A stretch of DNA of 64,000 nucleotides from Oryzicola mucosus (GCF_014534685.1 NZ_JACVVX010000004.1:186001-250000); one strand, 5' to 3'. Positions 44,277 through 55,859 are shown, counted from the first letter of the stretch. Numbers and translations: made by a program. Notes: generated by a model not told the origin, from the sequence alone.

Positions 44277-45402
44277 GGATATCGACGGTCTGCGCGAGAT
44301 GGTGCGCCGGTTCGCCGCCGAGCGCATCGCGCCGCTGGCCGCCGAGATCGACCGCACGAATGACTTCCCTGCCCCTCTGTGGCGCGAACTGGGCGAACTC
44401 GGCTTGCTGGGAATCACCGCCGATCCGGATTTCGGCGGCAGCGGCATGGGCTATCTGGCGCATGTGGTGGCGATGGAGGAAATGTCGCGGGCTTCCGCCT
44501 CTGTCGGCCTGTCCTTCGGGGCGCATTCCAATCTTTGCGTCAACCAGATCAACCGCTGGGGCACGTCGGCGCAGAAAGAAAAATACTTGCCTGCGCTGTG
44601 CTCGGGCGAAACTGTCGGCGCCCTGGCGATGTCGGAGCCGGGCTCCGGCTCAGATGTCGTTTCGATGCGGCTGAAGGCGGAAAAGCGCAACGACCGATTC
44701 GTGCTGAACGGCACCAAGATGTGGATCACCAACGGTCCGGAGGCCGGCACGCTGGTGGTCTATGCCAAGACAGATCCGGAGCGGAAGTCGCGCGGCATCA
44801 CGGCCTTCATCGTCGAAAAGGAGATGCAAGGGTTTTCGGTGGCGCAGAAGCTCGACAAGCTCGGCATGCGCGGCTCCAACACCGGCGAACTGGTGTTCGA
44901 AGATGTCGAAGTGCCGTTTGAGAACATTCTGGGTGAAGAGGGCCGCGGCGTCGAGGTGCTGATGTCAGGCCTGGATTATGAGCGCACAGTGCTGGCCGGC
45001 GGGCCGCTCGGCATCATGGCGGCATGCCTGGACGCGGCTATGCCTTATGTGCACGAGCGCCAGCAGTTCGGCCAAGCAATTGGCGAGTTCCAGCTCGTGC
45101 AGGGCAAACTGGCCGACATGTATACGACGATGAACGCCTGCCGCGCCTATGTCTATGCCGTCGCCGCCTCCTGCGACCGCCAGGAGACGACACGCAAGGA
45201 CGCGGCCGGCTGCATTCTATACGCTGCGGAAAAGGCAACTCTGATGGCGCTCGACGCCATCCAGCTTCTGGGCGGCAATGGCTACATCAACGATTATCCA
45301 ACCGGGCGCCTGCTGCGCGACGCCAAGCTCTACGAGATCGGCGCCGGCACCAGCGAAATCCGCCGCTGGCTGATCGGGCGCGAGATGATGAATAAATCAT
45401 AA
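44242..45402 (+). CDS. ivd: Isovaleryl-CoA dehydrogenase
   Basis: A 386-residue FAD-dependent acyl-CoA dehydrogenase. Signatures are [18 protein letters not shown] near residue 125, [19 protein letters not shown] near 155, and [20 protein letters not shown] near the C-terminus. The Glu of [12 protein letters not shown] near 250, in the helix position typical of isovaleryl-CoA rather than straight-chain enzymes, supports the substrate, as do the carboxylase genes downstream. It oxidises isovaleryl-CoA to 3-methylcrotonyl-CoA and passes electrons to ETF, hence to the ETF-QO encoded at 58.5 kb. Confidence 0.93.
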   Translation: MYDRTLNFGLGEDIDGLREMVRRFAAERIAPLAAEIDRTNDFPAPLWRELGELGLLGITADPDFGGSGMGYLAHVVAMEEMSRASASVGLSFGAHSNLCVNQINRWGTSAQKEKYLPALCSGETVGALAMSEPGSGSDVVSMRLKAEKRNDRFVLNGTKMWITNGPEAGTLVVYAKTDPERKSRGITAFIVEKEMQGFSVAQKLDKLGMRGSNTGELVFEDVEVPFENILGEEGRGVEVLMSGLDYERTVLAGGPLGIMAACLDAAMPYVHERQQFGQAIGEFQLVQGKLADMYTTMNACRAYVYAVAASCDRQETTRKDAAGCILYAAEKATLMALDAIQLLGGNGYINDYPTGRLLRDAKLYEIGAGTSEIRRWLIGREMMNKS

Positions 45403-45436
45403 TGTATTTTACGTTTTACATTTGACTTTATGATTT
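45394..45436. promoter_or_regulatory. AT-rich inverted repeat overlapping the ivd stop, candidate toxin-antitoxin promoter/operator
   Basis: AAATCATAA (45394-45402) and TTATGATTT (45428-45436) are perfect inverse arms. Between them TGTA and TACA (45403-45420) form a nested pair. The left arm includes the ivd TAA. A TTGACT at 45422-45427 could be a -35 element. The segment is far more AT-rich than its surroundings. Confidence 0.5.
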
Positions 45437-45480
45437 TCTCATATTACCCATTCCATATCAATTTTGTTATGGAGGCGACA

Positions 45481-45978
45481 ATGAATATGCTTCATAAATC
45501 GGTACGCTCAGGGTCGGCAAAAGCCCGCATCTGGCAGATTTGCGATGAGTTGATGTCCAAGAACGGCGTCATGCCTTCGGGACGCGAGGTTGTGGATATT
45601 TATATTGCCGAAGGCGGCAACGAAGGCACCGGATTCACACAGTATTCACATTGGAAGAAAGAGATGGTCGTACGGAGCGCCGATGCAGCGTCTTATGAGG
45701 ACGCGTCGGATGCCGAACCCGGGTCAGCAGCTTTCCGACCCATGACCATTTCCGCAGACGGTCATCTGGTTCTGTCGCCCGAATTGCGGCGTGCGATGCT
45801 CCTGGATTCGGATGGGCGCGTCACGGTCAGTGTCGTCGATGGCGAACTCAGGGTGATTTCCCCAATGTCGGCTGTGCGGCAGCTTCAACGCCGTGCGTCC
45901 AGTCTGGTGCCGAAAGGTACGCTGGTCTCCGATGAACTGATCGCGGAGCGACATGCGGAAGCCGAACTCAATGGCTGA
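45481..45978 (+). CDS. AbrB/SpoVT-domain antitoxin-like protein with N-terminal KfrA-like part
   Basis: A 165-residue protein. The C-terminal portion (MTISADGHLVLSPELRRAML ... DGRVTVSVVDGELRVISP) is a swapped-hairpin AbrB/MazE DNA-binding domain. The tail (VPKGTLVSDELIAERHAEAE) is of the type that wraps PIN toxins. The N-terminal half (KARIWQICDELMSKNGVMPS, then GREVVDIYIAEGGNEGTGFTQYSHWKK) looks like a separate winged-helix or plasmid-type DNA-binding module, making it longer than usual antitoxins. GGAGG precedes the ATG. It overlaps the PIN gene by 8 bases. Confidence 0.82.
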   Translation: MNMLHKSVRSGSAKARIWQICDELMSKNGVMPSGREVVDIYIAEGGNEGTGFTQYSHWKKEMVVRSADAASYEDASDAEPGSAAFRPMTISADGHLVLSPELRRAMLLDSDGRVTVSVVDGELRVISPMSAVRQLQRRASSLVPKGTLVSDELIAERHAEAELNG

Positions 45979-46354
45979 GGTCGTTTTTGACGCCTCCGCC
46001 GTTCTGGCAATCGCATTTCAGGAACCGGGGGCGGAGGTCGCGATAGGCAAGATGTCGGGTGCGGTCATCTCCTCCGTCAACTACTCGGAAGCCGGAGCAA
46101 AACTCATCGACAAGGGCTTTGGGGCCGACGAAGCTTTCCGCTGGCTGGCAGCGCTGCGGCTCGACGTCATCACCTTCGACGAAACGCATGCAAGGCAGGC
46201 AGCGGTGCTCCGGTCGACGACGAAGGCGCGGCGGCTTTCTTTCGCTGATCGGGCCTGCATCGCGCTGACGATCGAACGCCACGCGACCGTAGTGACTACC
46301 GATCGCGCATGGGCTGAACTCGACCTGCCTTGCGCCATAGAACTCATTCGCTAG
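45971..46354 (+). CDS. PIN-domain toxin (VapC-like)
   Basis: A 127-residue PIN protein with acidic residues in [43 protein letters not shown] and [13 protein letters not shown], the four-acid pocket of VapC ribonucleases. It is encoded overlapping the AbrB-type antitoxin and ends eight bases before the methylcrotonyl-CoA carboxylase gene. The pair thus interrupts the catabolic cluster while preserving orientation, so read-through of the downstream genes remains possible. Confidence 0.9.
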   Translation: MAEVVFDASAVLAIAFQEPGAEVAIGKMSGAVISSVNYSEAGAKLIDKGFGADEAFRWLAALRLDVITFDETHARQAAVLRSTTKARRLSFADRACIALTIERHATVVTTDRAWAELDLPCAIELIR

Positions 46355-46362
46355 GAACCGTA

Positions 46363-47970
46363 ATGCCTGTCATCACATCCAGCATCCAGCCCGCCTCCGA
46401 CGCATTTCGCGCCAATGCCGAGCGCATGAAGGCGCTTGTTGCCGATATCGCAGCCAAGGCGGCGAAGATCGAGCGCGGCGGTTCGGAAGAGGCGCGGGAG
46501 CGGCATGTCTCGCGCGGAAAGCTCCTGCCGCGAGAGCGGTTGGCTCAACTGCTGGATACGGGCTCGCCGTTTCTTGAGATCGGCCAGTTCGCGGCCTGGG
46601 ACATGTATGGCGAGGACATTGCCGCGGCCGGAATGATCGCCGGCATCGGCCGCGTCGAAGGAACCGAGGTGATGGTGGTGGTCAACGACGCCACGGTCAA
46701 AGGCGGGACCTATTATCCGCTGACGGTGAAGAAGCATCTGCGCGCGCAAGAGATTGCCGCACAGAACAACCTACCCTGCATCTATCTGGTGGATTCGGGC
46801 GGCGCCAACCTGCCCAACCAGGATGAGGTGTTTCCCGACCGCGACCATTTCGGCCGCATCTTCTTCAACCAGGCCAACATGTCTGCGGCCGGCATTCCGC
46901 AGATTGCCTGCGTGATGGGCTCATGCACAGCGGGCGGCGCCTATGTGCCGGCGATGGCTGACGAGTCGATCATGGTACGCAACCAGGCGACCATCTTCCT
47001 CGGCGGCCCGCCCTTGGTGAAGGCGGCGACCGGCGAAGAGGTGTCGGCGGAGGATTTGGGCGGCGCGGAAGTGCACACGCGACAGTCCGGCGTAGCCGAT
47101 CACTATGCGATGGACGACGAGCACGCCCTCGCCATCGTGCGCAGGATCGTCAAGAATCTGAATCGAAAGAAGGAGATAGGGCTAGCTTTGAACGATCCGA
47201 TTCCGCCGCTTTATGCAGCGGATGAGATTTACGGCGTGGTCCCGCAGGACACACGGCAGCCATACGACGTGCGAGAGATCATTGCGCGCGTGGTCGATGG
47301 CTCCGAGTTCGACGAGTTCAAGCAGAACTACGGCACCACTTTGGTGACAGGCTTTGCGCGCCTTCATGGCATGCCAGTGGGCATCATCGCCAACAATGGT
47401 GTGCTGTTTTCCGAAAGCGCGCTGAAGGGCGCGCATTTCATCGAGCTGTGCTGCCAGCGCAAAATCCCGCTGATCTTCCTGCAGAACATCACCGGCTTCA
47501 TGGTCGGCCGCAAATACGAGGCCGGCGGCATTGCCAAGGACGGCGCCAAGCTGGTGACAGCGGTGGCAACCGCACAGGTGCCGAAGGTGACGATGATCAT
47601 CGGCGGCTCGTTCGGTGCCGGCAATTACGGCATGTGCGGCCGCGCCTACTCGCCGCGCTTTTTATGGATGTGGCCGAATGCGCGCATCTCGGTGATGGGC
47701 GGCGACCAGGCGGCAACGGTGCTGGCGATGGTCAAGCGCGACGGCATCGAACGCAAGGGCGGCACATGGAGCGCGTCCGACGAAGCTGAGTTCCGCGCGC
47801 CGATCCTGGAGAAATATGAGCGCGAGGGCCACCCGCTCTATTCTTCGGCGCGGCTCTGGGACGACGGCATCATAGACCCGGCGCGCACCCGCGAGGTGCT
47901 TGCTCTAAGCCTCTCAGCCGCCCTAAACGCACCGGTTGCGGAGACGAAATTCGGTGTTTTCAGGATGTAG
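46363..47970 (+). CDS. mccB: Methylcrotonyl-CoA carboxylase, carboxyltransferase (beta) subunit
   Basis: A 535-residue biotin-dependent carboxyltransferase. Both halves of the crotonase-like fold are visible: [20 protein letters not shown] near residue 195 and the C-terminal [20 protein letters not shown] near 420, with [19 protein letters not shown] near 380. The length and [11 protein letters not shown] segment favour methylcrotonyl-CoA over propionyl-CoA. It transfers CO2 from biotin to 3-methylcrotonyl-CoA on the leucine pathway. It works with the alpha subunit at 48863. Confidence 0.93.
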   Translation: MPVITSSIQPASDAFRANAERMKALVADIAAKAAKIERGGSEEARERHVSRGKLLPRERLAQLLDTGSPFLEIGQFAAWDMYGEDIAAAGMIAGIGRVEGTEVMVVVNDATVKGGTYYPLTVKKHLRAQEIAAQNNLPCIYLVDSGGANLPNQDEVFPDRDHFGRIFFNQANMSAAGIPQIACVMGSCTAGGAYVPAMADESIMVRNQATIFLGGPPLVKAATGEEVSAEDLGGAEVHTRQSGVADHYAMDDEHALAIVRRIVKNLNRKKEIGLALNDPIPPLYAADEIYGVVPQDTRQPYDVREIIARVVDGSEFDEFKQNYGTTLVTGFARLHGMPVGIIANNGVLFSESALKGAHFIELCCQRKIPLIFLQNITGFMVGRKYEAGGIAKDGAKLVTAVATAQVPKVTMIIGGSFGAGNYGMCGRAYSPRFLWMWPNARISVMGGDQAATVLAMVKRDGIERKGGTWSASDEAEFRAPILEKYEREGHPLYSSARLWDDGIIDPARTREVLALSLSAALNAPVAETKFGVFRM

Positions 47971-48030
47971 CACTCGTCACAACCGAAGCGTACCATCCTT
48001 CACTTGCATCAAGAACGGGAGGAACAAGCC

Positions 48031-48810
48031 ATGACTTCAACTCAAAGCAAATTCTTCTGGTACGAATTGATGACCTCGGACATGGATGCCGCCGAGGCAT
48101 TCTACAAAGCAGTGGTCGGCTGGCAGACCGAGCCATTCCCCGCATCGGACTTCAAATATGTGATCTTCAAGCCGAGTGACGCGCCCAAATCCGGAGTTGC
48201 CGGGCTTATGGCGCTGCCGGAAGAAGCCGCGGCGAGCGGCATGCGCCCGGCATGGCTCGGCTATATCCATGCGACAGATGTCGACGCGGCAACCGAATCC
48301 CTGCGCAAGGCCGGCGGCACAGTGCACCGCGAGCCCAGCGACATCCCGGAAGTCGGCCGTTTTTCCGTGGTCGCGGATCCGCAAGGCGCAATGTTCATGC
48401 TTATGACGCCCAATGGCGAAGGTGGCGAGCCGGCGCCACCCATGACACCCGGCCATATCGGCTGGCATGAGCTCTTTGCCGGCGAGTGGTCGGCGGCCTT
48501 CGACTTCTATGCCGGCCAGTATGGCTGGACCAAGGGCGAACCGATGGATATGGGCCCGATGGGCATCTACCAGATCTTCAACATCGATGGCGAGATGGCC
48601 GGCGGGATCATGACGAAAACCGCCGACATGCCGCATCCGTTCTGGCTGTTCTATTTCATCGTCAGCGACATCGACGACGCCGCGAAACGCGTGACCGACA
48701 ATGGCGGCAAGGTGCTGATGGGGCCGATGGAGGTTCCCGGCGGCGCGTGGGTCGTCCAGTGCATGGATCCGCAGGGCGCGATGTTCGCTTTGGTCGGTTT
48801 CCGCAACTAG
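48031..48810 (+). CDS. Two-domain VOC-superfamily protein
   Basis: A 259-residue protein with two tandem vicinal-oxygen-chelate domains. The first opens FFWYELMTSDMDAAEAFYKA and closes GRFSVVADPQGAMFMLM; the second opens GHIGWHELFAGEWSAAFDFY and closes VVQCMDPQGAMFALVG. It resembles the glyoxalase-like CFP30/27-kDa antigen group; no activity is established. GGGAGGAACA sets the start. It lies between the two carboxylase subunit genes. Confidence 0.88.
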   Translation: MTSTQSKFFWYELMTSDMDAAEAFYKAVVGWQTEPFPASDFKYVIFKPSDAPKSGVAGLMALPEEAAASGMRPAWLGYIHATDVDAATESLRKAGGTVHREPSDIPEVGRFSVVADPQGAMFMLMTPNGEGGEPAPPMTPGHIGWHELFAGEWSAAFDFYAGQYGWTKGEPMDMGPMGIYQIFNIDGEMAGGIMTKTADMPHPFWLFYFIVSDIDDAAKRVTDNGGKVLMGPMEVPGGAWVVQCMDPQGAMFALVGFRN

Positions 48811-48862
48811 CAAGGACTCCGCGCCAGCGACAACGCTGGCGCGGATTTCCCGAGGAGCAAAT

Positions 48863-50800
<1,938 letters not shown>

Positions 50801-50837
50801 TGCAAACTCGCACTTTGCAGCGCACAAAGGGACCACG

Positions 50838-51461
50838 ATGCAGCCAGCCAGTCAAAACACAACCGTTGCGCGGCATCGGTTCTATGAGGACGTGCTCGCC
50901 ATTTTCATGGGGACGCTGCTGGCCGCACTCGGGCTCGCTCTCTACACCCATGCCGGATTGATCACCGGCGGCTCGGTCGGGCTGGCGCTGCTGCTCAACT
51001 ATGCCAGCAGCTACCCATTCGGCGTTATCTTCTTCCTGATCAACCTGCCTTTCTATTACCTCGCCATGCGACGGATGGGCTGGCCCTTCACGATCCGGAC
51101 CTTCGTAGCCGTGGCTGTCCTGTCGGTCCTGTCACGCCTGACGCCGCAGTGGATCAGTTTCGGCACATTGGAGCCCATCTACGCAGCGGTTGCCGGCGGG
51201 GCGCTGATGGGAATGGGGCTTCTGGTGCTGTTCCGGCACCGAGCCGGGCTCGGCGGCTTCAACATCCTGGCACTTTACATGCAGGATCGAAACATCATGC
51301 GCGCCGGCTATTTCCAGCTCAGCCTCGACCTCGCCATCCTCGTCGTTTCGCTGTTCTACCTCGACTGGCACAAGGTGGCGCTGTCGGTGCTCGGTGCCGC
51401 CGTCCTGAACATGGTCCTGGCGATCAATCACAAGCCCGGGCGCTATGCCGGCATGAGCTGA
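50838..51461 (+). CDS. YitT-family membrane protein
   Basis: A 207-residue inner-membrane protein with about five to six hydrophobic helices and the family segments THAGLITGGSVGLALLLNY near residue 36 and GALMGMGLLVLFRHRAGLGG near 118. YitT proteins are widespread and uncharacterised, and lack the C-terminal DUF2179 domain here. AAGGGACC before the ATG supports the start. It lies 37 bases after mccA but need not share its function. Confidence 0.85.
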   Translation: MQPASQNTTVARHRFYEDVLAIFMGTLLAALGLALYTHAGLITGGSVGLALLLNYASSYPFGVIFFLINLPFYYLAMRRMGWPFTIRTFVAVAVLSVLSRLTPQWISFGTLEPIYAAVAGGALMGMGLLVLFRHRAGLGGFNILALYMQDRNIMRAGYFQLSLDLAILVVSLFYLDWHKVALSVLGAAVLNMVLAINHKPGRYAGMS

Positions 51462-51469
51462 TGCAAAAA

Positions 51470-51507
51470 GGCCGCGCCGATCTGTTCCGACCGGTCGCGG
51501 CTCTTTT
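51470..51507 (+). terminator. Probable terminator after yitT
   Basis: GCCGCG (51471-51476) and CGCGGC (51496-51501) enclose a 19-base GC-rich loop and are followed by TCTTTT. It would end the leucine cluster/yitT transcript. Confidence 0.6.
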
Positions 51508-51653
51508 CGTTGAAGTTCTCGGGGCGCGCCCCCCGCTCCCCAAATTGCCTGCCCTGCCTGTCTTCGCGCGGCTGCTCTTGTCGGCGCCGTCGTCTTGGTC
51601 TTGGGACCGCCGTCTTCCGCGGCTTGCGTCCTTTGCTTCCCTGTTGGAAGAAA

Positions 51654-51920
51654 TCAGTGCGCGGTCATCCATTCGCGGGCTTCGCGCAGCGCCTTGGCGA
51701 TGTCGGCCTTGGACATGGTCGTGGACAGTTCGGAGCGCAGCTCCGCGGCCCGGGCAGAGCCCTTGATCGCGGCGATGTTGAGCCACTTGTGAGCAGACAC
51801 CACATCGGCCTCGCAGTCGCGACCTGCCGCATACATCATGCCGAGTTCCAAAAGGACGTCTGCCTGAGCGGTGGTTCCCATGACGCCGGAACCGGCATCG
51901 AGCATTTCAAAACGTGCCAT
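51654..51920 (-). CDS. Short Sel1-repeat-like protein
   Basis: An 88-residue cytoplasmic protein. It contains one recognisable Sel1/TPR-like helical pair (LLELGMMYAAGRDCEADVVS, then AHKWLNIAAIKGSARAAELR) and a C-terminal amphipathic helix (SKADIAKALREAREWMTA). Sel1 repeats mediate protein contacts; a single unit suggests a small adaptor. AGGGGA eight bases upstream decides the ATG at 51920 over an in-frame TTG. The role is unknown. Confidence 0.75.
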   Translation of the reverse strand: MARFEMLDAGSGVMGTTAQADVLLELGMMYAAGRDCEADVVSAHKWLNIAAIKGSARAAELRSELSTTMSKADIAKALREAREWMTAH

Positions 51921-52352
51921 TTTCAATCCCCTGTTAGCATCCTGAGAGCGCCCCGTTTTTCGCCTTGAGGTCTGCTCGTTCGATGGTTCGAGAATGCACC
52001 AGCCGCTTGAATCCGGCGTTAAATGGCGTGCTTAACGTCAAGAAAACAAAGTACAAACAATGGGTAAAGCAAGGAATTCATTAAGGATGGAGTCCCTTGG
52101 CCACGCTGGAAACTTCAGAAGATTCGACGAAAATTTCAGCGCGGCGCGTCAATGCTTCGCTAACCACGCCGCAAGCAGATCGAGAAAGCCGGCCGACTGA
52201 ATTCTGAAAAAGGAGGCGTTCCGCGCGGAGACATTTAACCGCCTCCTACCCCGCCGTACCGCTTTCGCTTTGGCCAAAGCTGGATTACGCTTACGTTTGC
52301 GTAAGGAATGGCGGCGTGCCCGCCACGCGATGCAGCTCTGGGAGGACACACT
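51921..52352. other. Non-coding stretch between divergent genes
   Basis: It should hold promoters for the leftward Sel1-like gene and the rightward DUF2147 gene. A small inverted repeat GCGTTAA/TTAACG lies near 52017-52039. No gene or stable RNA structure stands out. Confidence 0.5.
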
Positions 52353-52697
52353 ATGCTTCGCATTTTGACGATGACTTTCGCGGCTAGCCTGTTGATGGCA
52401 GGAGCGGCCCTGGCTGATCCTATCGAAGGCAATTGGAAGACGGATTCGGGCGCTACCGCCGCGATTACCACCTGCGGCAGCAGCTTCTGCATCACGCTGA
52501 AGGACGGCAAGCACGCGGGCAAGCGCATCGGCACCTTCAACGCCGACGGCGCCAACGCCTATTCGGGCAAGATCACCGATCCCGCCAACGACAAGACCTA
52601 TAACGGCAAGGCCTCGCTTTCCGGCAGCACGCTGAAAATGAGCGGCTGCGTGCTGGGCGGCCTGATCTGCCGCGGGCAGAACTGGAAGAAGATCTGA
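52353..52697 (+). CDS. DUF2147-family exported protein
   Basis: A 114-residue protein with a signal peptide (RILTMTFAASLLMAGAALA) and the DUF2147 pattern: EGNWKTDSGATAAITTCGSS at the mature N-terminus, then ITDPANDKTYNGKASLSGST and a final GGLICRGQNWKK. Two Cys pairs may form disulfides. The family is a small beta-rich periplasmic fold of unknown function. GGGAGGACAC precedes the ATG. Confidence 0.85.
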   Translation: MLRILTMTFAASLLMAGAALADPIEGNWKTDSGATAAITTCGSSFCITLKDGKHAGKRIGTFNADGANAYSGKITDPANDKTYNGKASLSGSTLKMSGCVLGGLICRGQNWKKI

Positions 52698-52743
52698 GCG
52701 AGTAGCGAGTAGCGAGTAGCGAGTAGCGAGTAGCGAGTAGCGA
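52698..52743. repeat. Tandem 7-bp repeat (GCGAGTA)
   Basis: Six perfect copies of GCGAGTA and a partial seventh follow the DUF2147 stop codon. Related words (GCTCGCTATTCGC) appear 50 bases further on. The tract is non-coding and probably variable in copy number. Confidence 0.95.
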
Positions 52744-52902
52744 AGGATCGACGACGGCTCCTTCGGTCAACCTAAATCCCTACTCCCTATCGGCTGCTCG
52801 CTATTCGCCCCCTTAACCAATTTGAACCCCACATGAACGGCCCCCTCAGAGCCGGTTCAGTCGCACAGGAGCATTGTGGCGAACATCGAAGGAGACAACA
52901 CG

Positions 52903-53091
52903 ATGTTCGCCCGCCCCGTTCCACTGACAACCCTTCTGCCCCGCGCTCTGCTGATCGTCCTGGCCTTGGCGGCACCGGTGCTGGCCATGCCGCATCTGGG
53001 CCGCGGCGGCGGACCGGTCACGATCGAGGCGCCGACGATGAAGAAGACCGGCATGGGTTTCGTTCTTCTCGTCAGCCTGCAGCGGAACTGA
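52903..53091 (+). CDS. Small exported hypothetical protein, 62 aa
   Basis: The product is almost entirely a signal-peptide-like helix (LLPRALLIVLALAAPVLAMP) followed by about 30 residues (GRGGGPVTIEAPTMKKTGMG). GGAG lies 11 bases before the ATG; an in-frame GTG at 52876 is an alternative start. It could be a small periplasmic or membrane protein. Codon use is like the neighbours. I do not recognise a family. Confidence 0.5.
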   Translation: MFARPVPLTTLLPRALLIVLALAAPVLAMPHLGRGGGPVTIEAPTMKKTGMGFVLLVSLQRN

Positions 53092-53146
53092 AGCGAAAGC
53101 GTTCGTCCCCCCTCCCAAGCGGCGCTGCGACCCACTATATTGGGCC

Positions 53147-54652
53147 ATGGAAAAGCGAATCTATCCGACACCCATCAAATCCGTCGTCTCACCCGAGCGT
53201 CTTGCGCCGCAGACTTTTACAGATGCGAAGGAAGCCGTTCAGGCGCTGAAGACGCTTTACGAGCGTAACACGGCCTTTCTACGCCATGCCTTCTCCGAAC
53301 TGGCGCATGGACGTGGCGACAAGGAAAAGCGCTATCGCGCCTTCTACCCCGAGGTCGGCGTGACGACGACGTCTTATTCCCAGGTCGATTCCCGGCAGGC
53401 CTATGGCCACATGCCGATCCCCGGTCATTTCACCACGACAATCACCCGCCCGGATTTGTTCGAAAGCTATCTGGTCGAGCAGCTCAGCCTGATCATGCGC
53501 AATCACGGCGTTGCGATCATCGTGGGCGAGTCCGGCACTCCCATCCCTGTGCATTTCGCCTTTCTCGAGGGCACCCATGTCGACGGCGCGGCGGCGGACC
53601 GCATCAACCGGCCGATCCGCGATCTGTTCGATGTGCCGGATCTCGACGGCACCGACGACCACATCGCCAATGGCACATTCGAATTCATCCCTGGCGAGGC
53701 GCGGCCGCTCGCGCCCTTCACCGCCCAGCGCATCGACTATTCGCTGCACCGGCTGGCGCACTACACCGCCACCAGCCCGCAGCATTTCCAGAATTTCGTG
53801 CTGTTCACCAACTACCAGTTCTACATCGACGAGTTCTGCGTCTACGCCCGCAACCTCATGGCCAATGGCGGCGAAGGCTATGAGGCCTTCATCGAACCCG
53901 GCAACATGATCACGCGCGCCGGCGACGAAGGCCCTTCGGTGGGTACCACGCCACCGCGCCTGCCGCAGATGCCGGCCTACCACCTGCACAAGCCGGGCCA
54001 TGGCGGCATCACCATGGTCAATATCGGCGTAGGCCCCTCCAACGCCAAGACCATCACTGACCATATCGCGGTCCTGCGCCCGCATGCCTGGTTGATGCTG
54101 GGGCATTGTGCCGGACTGCGCAACACGCAGGCCCTGGGCGATTACGTGCTGGCGCATGCCTATATGCGCGAGGATCACGTGCTCGACGACGATCTTCCCG
54201 TCTGGGTGCCGATCCCGCCGCTGGCCGAGGTGCAGGTGGCGTTGCAGGAGGCCGTCGCCGAGGTGACGGGGCTGTCCGGCTACGACCTCAAGCGCATCAT
54301 GCGCACGGGCACGGTGGCGACCATCGACAACCGCAACTGGGAATTGCGCGACCAGCGCGGACCGGTGCAGCGGCTGTCGCAGTCGCGCGCCATCGCGCTC
54401 GACATGGAATCGGCCACCATCGCCGCAAATGGCTTTCGCTTCCGCGTGCCCTACGGCACCTTGCTGTGCGTTTCCGACAAGCCGCTTCACGGCGAGCTGA
54501 AACTGCCGGGCATGGCGACCGACTTTTACAAGCGCCAGGTGGCCCAGCATCTGACCATCGGCATCAAGGCGATGGAGAAGCTGGCTGAGATGCCGATGGA
54601 GAGGCTGCATTCCCGCAAGCTGCGCAGCTTCGCCGAAACCGCCTTCCAGTAA
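53147..54652 (+). CDS. amn: AMP nucleosidase
   Basis: A 501-residue enzyme. An N-terminal Amn-specific domain (about 1-180) precedes a nucleoside phosphorylase-like catalytic domain with GGITMVNIGVGPSNAKTITD and MLGHCAGLRNTQALGDYVLA near residue 320. A C-terminal segment (ALDMESATIAANGFRFRVPYG) has the Glu typical of the superfamily's ribose site. It hydrolyses AMP to adenine and ribose 5-phosphate, controlling the adenylate pool. The length is normal. Confidence 0.94.
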   Translation: MEKRIYPTPIKSVVSPERLAPQTFTDAKEAVQALKTLYERNTAFLRHAFSELAHGRGDKEKRYRAFYPEVGVTTTSYSQVDSRQAYGHMPIPGHFTTTITRPDLFESYLVEQLSLIMRNHGVAIIVGESGTPIPVHFAFLEGTHVDGAAADRINRPIRDLFDVPDLDGTDDHIANGTFEFIPGEARPLAPFTAQRIDYSLHRLAHYTATSPQHFQNFVLFTNYQFYIDEFCVYARNLMANGGEGYEAFIEPGNMITRAGDEGPSVGTTPPRLPQMPAYHLHKPGHGGITMVNIGVGPSNAKTITDHIAVLRPHAWLMLGHCAGLRNTQALGDYVLAHAYMREDHVLDDDLPVWVPIPPLAEVQVALQEAVAEVTGLSGYDLKRIMRTGTVATIDNRNWELRDQRGPVQRLSQSRAIALDMESATIAANGFRFRVPYGTLLCVSDKPLHGELKLPGMATDFYKRQVAQHLTIGIKAMEKLAEMPMERLHSRKLRSFAETAFQ

Positions 54653-54707
54653 TCGGGATGCGATCAGCACACGGAACCGTCGGCGACGACTGCGGAAGAC
54701 GACCTTC

Positions 54708-55715
54708 ATGAGGTTGCTCCGCAATCTCTGCTTCCTGGCGATGATGGTGGCGTCGCTGCCGCTGGTCGCGGGCTTCTTCGGCTCCCTGCATCCAGCCTTC
54801 GACTCGTTTGCCCACTTCCGGATTCACCTCGCCGCGGTCATGATCCTGTGCGCGCTGCCCCTCTTGCTCAGCGCGCTTCGCACGGAAGCGTTGATGGCGC
54901 TGGCCTTCGGCGTCGCAGCGCTTGCGACCGTGCGCGAGGACTTTACCTTCACCGGCGCATTCCCGGCTGAGGACATAAGCTCCCAGCCCGTCTATCGGCT
55001 GATGCAGCTCAACCTGCGCTACGACAATGCAGCGGTTCAGAACGTGATGAATCTGATCGAACGGGTCCAGCCTGACGTGATCACGCTTCAGGAGGTTTCC
55101 GCAGTCTGGCGCGGCAATCTCGGGCCGCTTTCGGAAACCTATCCCTACAACCTGATCTGTCCCGCCCCGCATGGCGTGTTCGGCGTGGCAATCTTCTCAC
55201 GCCAGGCTTTCACGGAAGGTGCCGAAAAACGGTGTCTGGACTACGGCCGCATGGCGGTTGCGTCTTTCGATTTTGCCGGGCGCAGCACGGATGTGGTTTC
55301 GCTGCATCTGGATTGGCCATGGCCGGCCGCTCAGTCCAGCGAAATCGACGGGCTGGTGCCCGTGCTGTCCGCGCTGGGCGAGACCGCCCTGCTCGGCGGG
55401 GATTTCAACGCCACCCCATGGAGCGCCGCAGTGCATCGCGTGGGGGTGGCCGGCGGTCTGACAACGATGCCCTCACCCGGCCCGACATGGCTTTATCGAG
55501 CCCTTCCGCCCGTCATCGACAAGCTTGGGCTTCCCATCGACCAGGTGATGAGCAAAGGCGACCTGCGCATCCGTTCGGCGCGGCTTGGGCCACGCGTCGG
55601 CTCCGACCATCTGCCTGTTCTCGTCGAATTTTCATTCGTGCCGGGATCGGCGGTACCTGCCGAGCAGGAGACATCGACCGCCACCTTCCGTCAATCCGCG
55701 GCATTGCGGAGATGA
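54708..55715 (+). CDS. Endonuclease/exonuclease/phosphatase (EEP) family membrane-linked protein
   Basis: A 335-residue protein. The N-terminus has two to three hydrophobic helices (FLAMMVASLPLVAGFFGSL and VMILCALPLLLSALR). The EEP catalytic domain follows with MQLNLRYDN, DVITLQEVS (metal-binding Glu), LLGGDFNATPWS (Asp/Asn) and SDHLPVLVEF (catalytic His). It is probably membrane-anchored with the domain in the periplasm, cleaving phosphodiesters of unknown type (nucleic acid, lipid or nucleotide). Confidence 0.85.
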   Translation: MRLLRNLCFLAMMVASLPLVAGFFGSLHPAFDSFAHFRIHLAAVMILCALPLLLSALRTEALMALAFGVAALATVREDFTFTGAFPAEDISSQPVYRLMQLNLRYDNAAVQNVMNLIERVQPDVITLQEVSAVWRGNLGPLSETYPYNLICPAPHGVFGVAIFSRQAFTEGAEKRCLDYGRMAVASFDFAGRSTDVVSLHLDWPWPAAQSSEIDGLVPVLSALGETALLGGDFNATPWSAAVHRVGVAGGLTTMPSPGPTWLYRALPPVIDKLGLPIDQVMSKGDLRIRSARLGPRVGSDHLPVLVEFSFVPGSAVPAEQETSTATFRQSAALRR

Positions 55716-55859
55716 CGCGTTCTTAACAGCTGCACAGCACGACGATTTCGCGATACAGACGATGGATATCGCATCGCATATTGCCTCCCAGCCGCTGCTT
55801 CCCAACAGATCGCCCGGAGACTGCGCGCGATGCGCTGGTTTGACGATTGAGAGATAAAG

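Noticed and set aside
51510-51650. Remnant coding sequence on the minus strand after the Sel1-like gene
   Set aside because: An Arg/Gln-rich frame exists but has no start codon or ribosome site after the preceding stop, and I could not match it to a family.
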